A stretch of 32,031 bases of DNA from an uncultured Acidobacteriia bacterium. GTDB lineage: Bacteria; Acidobacteriota; Terriglobia; Bryobacterales; Bryobacteraceae. The stretch lies in assembly GCA_903909435.1 (NCBI GenBank), contig CAIVVT010000067.1, forward strand, positions 1-32,031, in the 5' to 3' direction. Positions 25,123-32,031 of the stretch are shown one piece after another. The notes beneath the pieces were generated by a model, which saw only the letters and a program-made list of their open reading frames with translations, made no database searches and was not told the DNA's origin. Every line of letters starts with the position of its first letter. Position 1 is the stretch's first letter. The position numbers were made by a program, and so were the translations under genes.

Positions 25123-28100
25123 TCAGCTCTTTGAAAACGGCACTTCCAGATGCACCGTGGTCCCCCTCTCGTGACGCCAGTCGATGACCCCGCCCAGTGC
25201 CGCGGCCCGCGCCTTCAGGCTCTCGACACCGTGGTGGCCCGGCTTCGCACTGCCGTCAAATCCGATCCCGTCGTCCGCGACTTCGAGCGTCAGCGCGCCG
25301 CCCACAAGTTCCAGCCGGGCGCGAACGCAGGTGCATTTGGAGTGCTTCGCGGCGTTGTTCACCGTCTCCTTGAAGATCAGGTAGAGCTGCCGGATCACCT
25401 CCGGGTTGAGCTTGCTTTGCAGCGGGAGTCCGGCGGCCGACAGCGTGAACTCGACGTCCTGGGCCTCGAATAGCTGCGTCGCGAAGGACCGCATCCGGCG
25501 CACCAGGTCTTCGATATGCTCGTCCTGTTGCCGGGTCGAGCGCACCAGTTCCCCCACCGAATCCAGCACTTCCCGCGAGGTGTCGGCGATGCGCTGCATC
25601 ACGTCCTGCCAGGATGGGCCGTCGGGACTGGCCCGCCGCGCGACCTCGCTGAGAATGGCGATCTTCGACAAGCCCGAGCCGATGTCGTCGTGTAGGTCGC
25701 GCGCCAGCCGGGTCCGCATCCGCTCGAGTTCCAGCGACTGCGCCCGCCGGTAGCGGTAGGCCCCAAACAGCACGGCCGCAATTGCCGCGAGAACCAGGCA
25801 GATGAACCACCAGCGCTGCCACAGCTCCGGCTGGACCACGAACCGGACCAGCGCCACCTGGCTGGAGTTGATGCCCGCGCCCAGGCAGCGCACGGCGAAG
25901 GAGTAGCGGCCCGGGCGCAGGTCCCGGTACAGCACCGAGCGCAGCGCGGTGGGCGCGCTCCATTCCTGGTCGGCCCCGTCCAGCCGGTATTGGTACAGCA
26001 CGTTTTCCGAACTGGAAATGGCCAGCGCCAGATAGCCGACTTCGAGCGAGTTGGAACCCGGCGGAACCTCGGCCGTGTTGACCACCTGCGAGGTGTAAGA
26101 GGTCGGCTGCAGGCGCCCGTTGATGCGGACCGTCGCAATCCTGACGGGGACATCGCGAGCGGGCGGATCGGCCACCGGATGGAGCCGGGCGATGCCGCTG
26201 TAGGTGCCAAACCAGAGGTCGCCGGACGGGTCCCGGACCGCGTCCTGAAGCTCGCCCTCGTCCAGCCCGTCCGCCTTTGAAAAGTGCTTGATCGCGCCGG
26301 TCGCGGGGTCCAGCCGGTCCACGCCGAACCCGGTGCAGGCGTAGATCCGCCCGAAGTTGTCCTCGGTGATGGCCTGGATCTCGTCGCTCGAAAGGCCGTC
26401 GGCCGTCGAAATCCGGGTGATGGTTGGCCGCTCGGCCTGCGGATTCTCGATCCGTCCCAGGCCGCCCCGGCCGGAGCCGAGCCAGAGCCGCCCCTGTCGG
26501 TCCTCGTAGATATAGCGGATGCCGCCGCTGGGCACGCCGTCCTTCGCGGTGAATACCTCAAAGCGGCCGTTGCGGAACCGGGCCACGCCGGTGCGGTGCA
26601 GGCCGGCCCAGATCTGCCCGGCGCGGTCTTCGGCGATGTAGAGTAGCGAGAACGAGTGCAGCGGCGGGAGCCCGTCGGCCTCGGAAAAGCTGCGCACCTT
26701 GTTCGACTGGCGGTCCCACCGGGCCAGCCCGGTCTCGCGTCCCGGCGGTGGATAGCCGACGATTGGCAGCGTGCTGAACCAGACGTTGCCCCGGCTGTCC
26801 TCGAAGATGTGGCTGACATCGTCGGCGGGGGCGCCCTGCGCTTTCTGATAACTCGCAAGGATGCGGGGTTGGCCCCGGCTGCTCTGCGCCGGCCGGAATC
26901 GTAGCAGGCCGCGCTGCGAAATGGACCACCAGTCCCCCCGTCGGTCCTCCAGCACCACCTGGTGCCAGGGGAGCCAATCCCTTGGAATGTATCCGGGCGG
27001 CAGCCCGGGGCTCGGGCAGGCGAACCGGTCCGATTCGAAGCGGCAAAAGGCCAGTCCCGGACGGAGCGCAATCGAGACGAGCAGCTTGCCGGAACGATCG
27101 AGCGTGAGCGCGGCCACCTGGCCGGCGGGCAGTCCGTCCGCCTGGCTGTACGAGGTAAACCCGTGCGAGCGGACGCGCAGTGCGCCGGCCCCGTCGTAGG
27201 TGACCCAAACGTCGCCCTCCGAGTCCTCCGCCAGACCCTGCACGTCGCCCCGGGGAAAGCCCTCGCCTTCACTGAACGCGCGAAACGACTTCGCTCCCAG
27301 GGCCAGTCGCGCGACAGCCGCTCCCGCCCCGGCCCAAACGGAGCCGTCCGAGGCGTGCAAGATGGCGGAGACGGTCCCCGCCGGCAGCCCCGAGCCGGAA
27401 TCGAAGCGCTCCAGGATCTGGAGTTTGCCGGAGGACTGCAGGTATCGGGTCCGCACCACTCCCGAGCCGGTGCCGATCCAAACATCGGGCGGGGCTATCT
27501 CTATTGAATGGATATCCCCGCCCGGAATGCCGTCGCGGGCGGTGAAGAGCTGGATTCTACCGGACGGGTGGATCAGGTGGAGGCCCGCCGAACTGGCGAC
27601 CCACAGGTTCCCGGATTTGTCCGTGGCGAGCCTCCTCACGGCCGGCTCGGCGGGGCCTGGCAACAGCCGCAGCGCCACGGCATGGCCGTAAACGCCGCCG
27701 CCCTGGCGGACCGCGAACAAACCGCCGTCGGTTCCGATCCAGCCGGTGCCCCCGGCTTCGGCAAGAGCGTTCGCGGACCGGGTCTTGGTGCCGGGCGGGA
27801 GCGGCAGACTGGCGAACCGCGTGGCCGGCGTGGGCGCGCCAGGGTCGAATCGCGCCACGCCGTTGCCGGTCGCCACCAGAAAACTGCCGTCGCGCAGCTG
27901 GAGCAAAGACCGCACATCGCGGTCCGGGAGCCCGTCGATCACGCGGTAATTGGTGAACGTGTAGCCGTCGAAACGAGAGATGCCTTCGCCCGTGGCGAAC
28001 CACAGAAAGCCGTCGCGGTCCTTGAGAACCTGGTGGACGCTATTGCGCGCGAGGCCGTCGTTGGTGGTGTAGCGCCGGACCGGGAGACGCGCCGCGCCGC

Positions 28101-28155
28101 ACTCCGCGCCCGCACCCAGGAGCAACGCCAGACATGCGATCGGACGCAAGTGCAT
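25123..28155 (-). CDS. Beta-propeller sensor histidine kinase (Reg_prop, Y_Y_Y, HisKA_3, HATPase)
   Basis: The 1010-aa protein has a signal peptide (residues 1-21), then about 650 residues of two-component-regulator propeller repeats (recurring DGLP..V..L..DR.G.LW.GT..G..R). A Y_Y_Y-type beta domain follows (about 690-775, with NSLEVGYLALAISSSENVLYQYRLDG). One membrane helix (WWFICLVLAAIAAVLFGAYRY) leads to a HisKA_3 dimerisation domain with RLARDLHDDIGSGLSK and phospho-acceptor His822. The ATPase domain shows VNNAAKHSKC (N box, about 930) and VADDGIGFDG (G box, about 960). So a periplasmic propeller senses a ligand, possibly a glycan fragment as in related systems, and the cytoplasmic part phosphorylates a NarL-type partner. 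The response regulator gene is directly divergent, 136 bp away. No receiver domain is fused. Confidence 0.93.
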   Translation of the reverse strand: MHLRPIACLALLLGAGAECGAARLPVRRYTTNDGLARNSVHQVLKDRDGFLWFATGEGISRFDGYTFTNYRVIDGLPDRDVRSLLQLRDGSFLVATGNGVARFDPGAPTPATRFASLPLPPGTKTRSANALAEAGGTGWIGTDGGLFAVRQGGGVYGHAVALRLLPGPAEPAVRRLATDKSGNLWVASSAGLHLIHPSGRIQLFTARDGIPGGDIHSIEIAPPDVWIGTGSGVVRTRYLQSSGKLQILERFDSGSGLPAGTVSAILHASDGSVWAGAGAAVARLALGAKSFRAFSEGEGFPRGDVQGLAEDSEGDVWVTYDGAGALRVRSHGFTSYSQADGLPAGQVAALTLDRSGKLLVSIALRPGLAFCRFESDRFACPSPGLPPGYIPRDWLPWHQVVLEDRRGDWWSISQRGLLRFRPAQSSRGQPRILASYQKAQGAPADDVSHIFEDSRGNVWFSTLPIVGYPPPGRETGLARWDRQSNKVRSFSEADGLPPLHSFSLLYIAEDRAGQIWAGLHRTGVARFRNGRFEVFTAKDGVPSGGIRYIYEDRQGRLWLGSGRGGLGRIENPQAERPTITRISTADGLSSDEIQAITEDNFGRIYACTGFGVDRLDPATGAIKHFSKADGLDEGELQDAVRDPSGDLWFGTYSGIARLHPVADPPARDVPVRIATVRINGRLQPTSYTSQVVNTAEVPPGSNSLEVGYLALAISSSENVLYQYRLDGADQEWSAPTALRSVLYRDLRPGRYSFAVRCLGAGINSSQVALVRFVVQPELWQRWWFICLVLAAIAAVLFGAYRYRRAQSLELERMRTRLARDLHDDIGSGLSKIAILSEVARRASPDGPSWQDVMQRIADTSREVLDSVGELVRSTRQQDEHIEDLVRRMRSFATQLFEAQDVEFTLSAAGLPLQSKLNPEVIRQLYLIFKETVNNAAKHSKCTCVRARLELVGGALTLEVADDGIGFDGSAKPGHHGVESLKARAAALGGVIDWRHERGTTVHLEVPFSKS

Positions 28156-28223
28156 AGGTCTTCAGGTCACAATCCGGCATCGGGACGCCACGCCCCCGGG
28201 AGCGAATCCGGGTTCGCCCAAGC

Positions 28224-28233
28224 CTAACCCTAC
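28224..28233. repeat. 10-bp motif CTAACCCTAC, copy 1
   Basis: Lies in the divergent kinase/regulator promoter region, 58 bp before the regulator start. An identical decamer is at 29037-29046 upstream of the phospholipase-like gene, with further matches just downstream (AAA at the same offset). An imperfect inverted version, CTACGGGTT, is at 28275-28283. Candidate binding site for the response regulator. Confidence 0.35.
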
Positions 28234-28291
28234 ATAAACTGTCAGGATGCTTTCCCTCTGGTCGTAAGACTATTCTACGGGTTGGTGATGA

Positions 28292-28924
28292 ATGATACGC
28301 GTCGCAATCATTGAAGATCAACGCGAGATTCGCGAAGGCCTCGGCATGCTGATCGGCGGCACGCCGGAGTTCCAGGTGACGCATAGCTTTGGCAGCGGCG
28401 AAGACGCTCTGGCGGGAATCGGCGCGGAGCCTCCCGACGTGGTGCTGGTGGATATCGGACTGCCGGGCATCTCGGGCCTCGACGTAATCCGTCAGCTCGG
28501 GGAGCGCAACCCGGAGTTAAAGTTCCTGGTATTAACGTCTTACGACGACGACGAGCGCATCTTCTCGGCGCTCTGCGCCGGCGCGTGCGGGTATCTGTTG
28601 AAGCGTACCCCACCGGCGCGCCTGCTGGAGTCCATCAAAGAGGTAGCCGCAGGTGGCGCGCCGATGACCCCCGAGGTCGCCCGCCGGGTGCTGAGTGTCT
28701 TCCGCGGCACCGCGCCCCCGCAGAAGTCGGAGTACCGCCTGACCCCGCAGGAATCGAAGCTGCTCAAACTGCTGGTCGAAGGCCACAGCTACAAGACGGC
28801 CGCCTACGAACTGGGCCTCACGGTGCATGCGATCGGGTTCCACGTTCGGAACATTTACGAAAAACTCCAGGTTCACTCGAAATCTGAAGCCGTCGCCAAG
28901 GCCATTCACCACCGGCTCGCCTAG
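28292..28924 (+). CDS. NarL/FixJ-type response regulator
   Basis: The 210-aa protein has a receiver domain (2-118) with acidic pair Glu8/Asp9, phospho-acceptor Asp54 in VVLVDIGLPG, Thr82 in VLTSYDDD and Lys104 in YLLKRTPPA. A LuxR-type helix-turn-helix follows (about 146-205: YRLTPQESKLLKLLVEGHSYKTAAYELGLT split over two helices, then HVRNIYEKLQVHSKSEAV). It is the obvious partner of the divergent propeller kinase. The start ATG is chosen because the receiver domain begins at once (IRVAIIEDQ); the ribosome binding site is weak. Likely targets are its own region and perhaps the downstream phospholipase-like gene, given the shared decamer. Confidence 0.94.
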   Translation: MIRVAIIEDQREIREGLGMLIGGTPEFQVTHSFGSGEDALAGIGAEPPDVVLVDIGLPGISGLDVIRQLGERNPELKFLVLTSYDDDERIFSALCAGACGYLLKRTPPARLLESIKEVAAGGAPMTPEVARRVLSVFRGTAPPQKSEYRLTPQESKLLKLLVEGHSYKTAAYELGLTVHAIGFHVRNIYEKLQVHSKSEAVAKAIHHRLA

Positions 28925-29036
28925 CTCCGGCGCTCCCGGCCACTAACCCCGCACACCCACCGCACCGAGCCGCGAACGACAGAGAGCGGGCAAGTCCGCT
29001 GACAGGCGCCACTCCCTGCCGCAACCACTCCAGCAA

Positions 29037-29046
29037 CTAACCCTAC
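29037..29046. repeat. 10-bp motif CTAACCCTAC, copy 2
   Basis: Identical to 28224-28233 and 182 bp before the start of the phospholipase-like gene. See copy 1. Confidence 0.35.
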
Positions 29047-29161
29047 GGAAATGTGTAGCTTCTAAACGCAGCGAATCCCGCGTACATTCGTCCTTGTCAC
29101 ACCGGGAGCGGACAGCGGGTTCGCACCAGGAACGGCATAACCCGGCAAATCGCACAAGGGG

Positions 29162-29187
29162 ACGCAGCCTGCCGTCAGGCGCTGCGT
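29162..29187 (+). promoter_or_regulatory. Hairpin in the mRNA leader of the phospholipase-like gene
   Basis: ACGCAG (29162-29167) pairs with CTGCGT (29182-29187); inside it CCTG (29168-29171) pairs with CAGG (29176-29179), leaving a two-base bulge. It lies 25 bases before the ribosome binding site. It could be part of a structured regulatory leader; the preceding GGCAAA...GGGGACGCA-GCC string has a faint resemblance to the c-di-GMP-I riboswitch core but the expected first hairpin is not convincing. Confidence 0.3.
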
Positions 29188-29228
29188 GCGTGGTGTGTTT
29201 GAACTTTGAGCAGAGGAGCGTTTTCGAA

Positions 29229-32031
29229 ATGAACGAAAGAACTACGTCGCAACAGCACGCTTTCCAGACTGGCCGTCCCTCACGGACGCCGTTCAGCTTC
29301 CTGGCCGTGGCCATCCTTTTCATCGCGGCGGCGGCACAGCTGCCGGCCGACGACATCATCCACGTCAACTGCGGCGCCGAGGGTCAGCGGGCCTGCCAAT
29401 CGAGTGACCCGGAATATCACGTCCAGTACAACTTCGCCAGCACAGTTCCGGGCGAAACGTACGACGGTACGGAATGCGAACGCGGCCTGGCGAACGTGAA
29501 CGGCACCTGCGTCGGGAGGCAGCGCTACCGGCTCGGTCCCAACGAGACCAGCGCGTGGCTCAAGTCCACGATGTATGACCAGATGCACGGCATGTCGGCC
29601 GACTTGCCGGTGAATCTGGTGAGCATTTTCGGCACCCACAATTCGTTTTCGAACTACGTCGATGGGAGCTTCGACCCCATTAACGCCGACCAGGAATTCA
29701 GCATCAGCGACCAGCTGAATGCCGGAGCGCGCGTGATCCGGCTGGACCCGCGCGTGTATTCCTCGAACGGCGACCGGGAGTTCCGCCTTTGCCACAGCAG
29801 CCAGAGCGACGATAACTCCTGCCGCTGGACCAGCTACGGCAGGCTCTTTCCCTATGCGCTGGCCGAGATCAAGTTCTGGCTGGACCACAACCCCGGAGAG
29901 GTTCTGGTCATTCGCTTCAACCGCACGTCAAGCGCGGACTGGTGGCGGATCGAGCAATCGATCAACGCGGAGTTTGGCCGCGATATCCTGCTGCTCCCCG
30001 CTACGCCGGGCAATTCCAACCGGGATACCTGGGACCCCATCTCCAAGGGTGGATGGCCCACGCTGCGCCAGATGCGGTCCATGGGCAAGCGGGTGATCAT
30101 CATGGACGACAACGGGACGAACGACACGTTCAAATGGTCGGACTACGTGCTGGACGACGGCTACACCGATGCGACGCCGCAGTTCAGCCTGTGCCAGAAC
30201 CAGAAGAGCCAGGACGTCCGTCAGCGCTCGTTCTACCAGTGGTCGTACATCGGCGAAGACCGCAGCGACAGCAACGCGTTCAGCGGGACGCCTGGCTCCG
30301 GACTGATGGGGCCGAGTGACGTGAGTTCGGCGACTGCCTGCGGCTTCGGCCTGATCAATGTCGATTTTCTGCTGGCCGGATCGTCGGCGCCCAGAGGCTA
30401 TTCATTCCCGGACCCCGACACCCGGCGCGAATCCGCCATCTGGAGCTGGGTCAGCGACGAGACGGGGACCCGCGGGCCGGCCTTGGCAATCGGTACCAAC
30501 TGGTTGTCCGCTTCCCCCAACGAACAGCACCCCTTCGCCTGTGCCTATGCGCCGACGGGCGTCAACGCCAGCTTGTACGACTGGGTGATCACGGCCGCCA
30601 CCGGTACCTGGGATCAGGGCAACGCCATCTGCGCCTCCGAACGCGGCGCGAAGTTCTGGGCTCCCCAGAGTGGATTCGAGGCGCAACGTCTGAGCACCCA
30701 GATCTTCTCCCCGCCGAATTGGGGACGCGGTGTTTGGATCAACTACCAGAAGAGCGACAATGCCCAACTCGACCGCACCACCGGTACGTTCCATCTGACG
30801 CAGGGAGACAAAAACTCCGACGGCGCCACGCTGCTGTTCCACTACACCGGCGGCAAGGGCGGTCCCCTGTTCTTCGCGCTGCATCCCGCCTCGACTTCCT
30901 TCCTGAATGCCGCGCCGCAACTTGATCCAGCGGCCAAGACCATCACGGTTGGCCTGGACGGGCGACTCTTCCGCACATCGGATAATGCGCTGACCCTGGC
31001 GCCCGGAAGGTACGTCCAGGATGTCGATTTCCGCGAAATCGATCCCGACACCGGCGTCACGCGGCAGGAGACGATCACAGTCGTCCTCTACGTGGCTCCG
31101 CAGCAGTTCAATGTGGTCGTCGATACGCGGCCCGCCAGCCTGACCGTCGTCGTAGACGGGACGACCTACGCCGCACCCGCGACCTTCACCTGGTCCTACG
31201 GCTCGATCCACGCCATCGATGCGGAGACGATCGGCCAGGGCAACCGCGAGTACCTTTTCCATAACTGGAACGACGGCGGTGCGGCCAAGCACGCGATCAC
31301 TGTGAAGCAGGCGGCGACGTGGGTGGCCAACTTCGATCTGTACTACCGGCTCACCCTCACGGCCGAGCCATCCAACGGCGGAACCATTGCCGCAACGGGA
31401 ACGCACAGTGGAGCCTTCTATCTCGCGGGCCGCGAAGTGACGGTGACCGCCACTCCAGCCGCGAACTTCTATTTAAGAGATTTCGCGGGCGACCTGAGCG
31501 GCAACTCCACTGGCCAGAAGCTGCTGATGTCGAAACCGCTGCTGGTCGTCGCGCATTTCGTGCCCGATCCTCCGACCACCATCTCCAGTTCCAGCGGACC
31601 GCTGAGTGTCACCGTGGACGGAGCAACCCTCCCGGCGCCTGCTACCTTCACCTGGACCCCGGGGACCGGCCACACGCTCGGCATGAACTCGCCTCAAGCG
31701 GCTGATCCGGGCGCGCAGTTCGTGTTCACCCAGTGGAGCGACGGCGTGACTTCGAACAGCCGCTCGATTCAAGCCGGAATTGCGCCGGTGAATTACAAGG
31801 TCGTCGTGGCCAAGCAGTTCGCCGTAACGGCGAGCGCCAACGCTGCGGCCGGTGGAACCGTCAGCGGGACGGGTTGGTATACCGCCGGGACCAGCGCGAC
31901 GCTGACCGCCACCCCCGCGCCCGGCTACGCGTTCACCGGTTTCAGCAGCAGTTCCCCGGTGAACTCGTCCACGACCACGTTCACAGTGACTGCGCCGATT
32001 CAACTGGTGGCGAACTTCAAGCTGAAAAGCG
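29229..32031 (+). CDS. Secreted PI-PLC-like protein with lectin-like segment and tandem beta repeats (3' end outside window)
   Basis: The frame is open from the ATG at 29229 to the window edge (934 complete codons), so the C-terminus is not seen. A signal peptide spans about residues 20-38 (SFLAVAILFIAAAAQLPA). Residues about 125-380 resemble the phosphatidylinositol-specific phospholipase C barrel: SIFGTHNSF with His137, QLNAGARVIRLDPR with Asp173 and Arg175, LCHSS with His189, and EIKFWLDHNPGEVLVIRF. Such enzymes cleave phosphoinositide or GPI-type lipids by acid-base catalysis with two histidines. Residues about 440-515 (TWDQGNAICASERGAKFWAPQS, then GVWINYQ) look like a C-type-lectin-type fold. 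From about 628 on, two kinds of beta repeat alternate. A good ribosome binding site precedes the start. Probably secreted or surface-attached; substrate not known. Confidence 0.85.
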   Translation, partial: MNERTTSQQHAFQTGRPSRTPFSFLAVAILFIAAAAQLPADDIIHVNCGAEGQRACQSSDPEYHVQYNFASTVPGETYDGTECERGLANVNGTCVGRQRYRLGPNETSAWLKSTMYDQMHGMSADLPVNLVSIFGTHNSFSNYVDGSFDPINADQEFSISDQLNAGARVIRLDPRVYSSNGDREFRLCHSSQSDDNSCRWTSYGRLFPYALAEIKFWLDHNPGEVLVIRFNRTSSADWWRIEQSINAEFGRDILLLPATPGNSNRDTWDPISKGGWPTLRQMRSMGKRVIIMDDNGTNDTFKWSDYVLDDGYTDATPQFSLCQNQKSQDVRQRSFYQWSYIGEDRSDSNAFSGTPGSGLMGPSDVSSATACGFGLINVDFLLAGSSAPRGYSFPDPDTRRESAIWSWVSDETGTRGPALAIGTNWLSASPNEQHPFACAYAPTGVNASLYDWVITAATGTWDQGNAICASERGAKFWAPQSGFEAQRLSTQIFSPPNWGRGVWINYQKSDNAQLDRTTGTFHLTQGDKNSDGATLLFHYTGGKGGPLFFALHPASTSFLNAAPQLDPAAKTITVGLDGRLFRTSDNALTLAPGRYVQDVDFREIDPDTGVTRQETITVVLYVAPQQFNVVVDTRPASLTVVVDGTTYAAPATFTWSYGSIHAIDAETIGQGNREYLFHNWNDGGAAKHAITVKQAATWVANFDLYYRLTLTAEPSNGGTIAATGTHSGAFYLAGREVTVTATPAANFYLRDFAGDLSGNSTGQKLLMSKPLLVVAHFVPDPPTTISSSSGPLSVTVDGATLPAPATFTWTPGTGHTLGMNSPQAADPGAQFVFTQWSDGVTSNSRSIQAGIAPVNYKVVVAKQFAVTASANAAAGGTVSGTGWYTAGTSATLTATPAPGYAFTGFSSSSPVNSSTTTFTVTAPIQLVANFKLKS
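31108..32031 (+). repeat. Alternating A-B-A-B beta repeats in the phospholipase-like protein
   Basis: Type A begins LTVVVDGTTYAAPATFTW (residue 638) and again LSVTVDGATLPAPATFTW (residue 792), each with a W.DG segment later (HNWNDGG, TQWSDGV). Type B has LTAEPSNGGTIAATGTH and ASANAAAGGTVSGTGWY followed by TATPA, the signature of bacterial InlB-B-like repeats. The A-to-A distance is 154 residues (462 bp). The second B repeat runs to the window edge. Confidence 0.75.

Larger units (their letters stand above)
28925..29228 (+). promoter_or_regulatory. Upstream region and leader of the phospholipase-like gene
   Basis: 304 bp with no supported gene. It contains the second CTAACCCTAC copy (29037-29046), followed by GTAG at 29055-29058 so that CTAC-8-GTAG forms a dyad. 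A strong hairpin lies at 29162-29187: ACGCAG and CTGCGT enclose an inner CCTG/CAGG stem with loop CCGT. AGAGGAG at 29212-29218 is a good ribosome binding site 10 bases before the ATG. No clear -10/-35 pair is seen. Confidence 0.5.

Noticed and set aside
1..32031. tRNA, rRNA, CRISPR array, IS element or integrase
   Set aside because: No cloverleaf-like element, regular spaced repeat array, or transposase/integrase-like protein was found on reading both strands.

Overview
The window looks like part of a high-GC soil bacterium chromosome, most likely an acidobacterium of the Bryobacterales/Solibacter type. This is an inference from gene content: a MacB/FtsX-type permease with a long N-terminal prefix directly behind a PadR repressor, a beta-propeller sensor kinase facing a NarL-type regulator, many secreted or Tat-exported hydrolases, and large surface proteins with tandem beta-rich repeats. 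No rRNA, tRNA, CRISPR array, transposase or phage structural gene was recognised.

Layout. 1-3286 (minus strand): two related secreted alpha/beta hydrolases of the acetyl-xylan-esterase-like type; the first is cut off just after its nucleophile elbow, and the second is a two-module protein whose second module has lost the serine. 3416-15275 (minus strand): a tight four-gene operon of very large proteins (986, 911, 1503 and 550 aa, in transcription order) with ATGA overlaps or a 6-bp gap. The first contains a DUF6603-type beta-rich region; the other three carry strongly conserved-looking motifs but no family with a known job. This is the best candidate here for an undescribed system. 15276-15492 is a divergent control region with a palindrome. 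15493-16983 (plus strand) is a Tat-exported TIM-barrel-like protein, convergent across a clean hairpin with a Tat-exported GH78-like rhamnosidase (17016-19649, minus strand).

19966-24046 (minus strand): a DUF4239-like membrane protein, the large permease and its PadR regulator. 24304-24873 (minus strand): a small secreted orphan protein in a stretch of visibly lower GC. 25123-28924: a divergent two-component pair (1010-aa propeller histidine kinase, 210-aa response regulator). 29229 to the right edge (plus strand): a secreted protein with a PI-PLC-like barrel, a lectin-like segment and alternating beta repeats, open to the end of the window. A 10-bp motif is shared between the promoter regions of the response regulator and of this last gene, which may make it a target of the two-component system.

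Taken together the window is an accessory, polymer-degrading and cell-surface type of region (esterases, glycosidases, phospholipase-like protein, export signals) surrounding a cytoplasmic-looking operon of unknown purpose.
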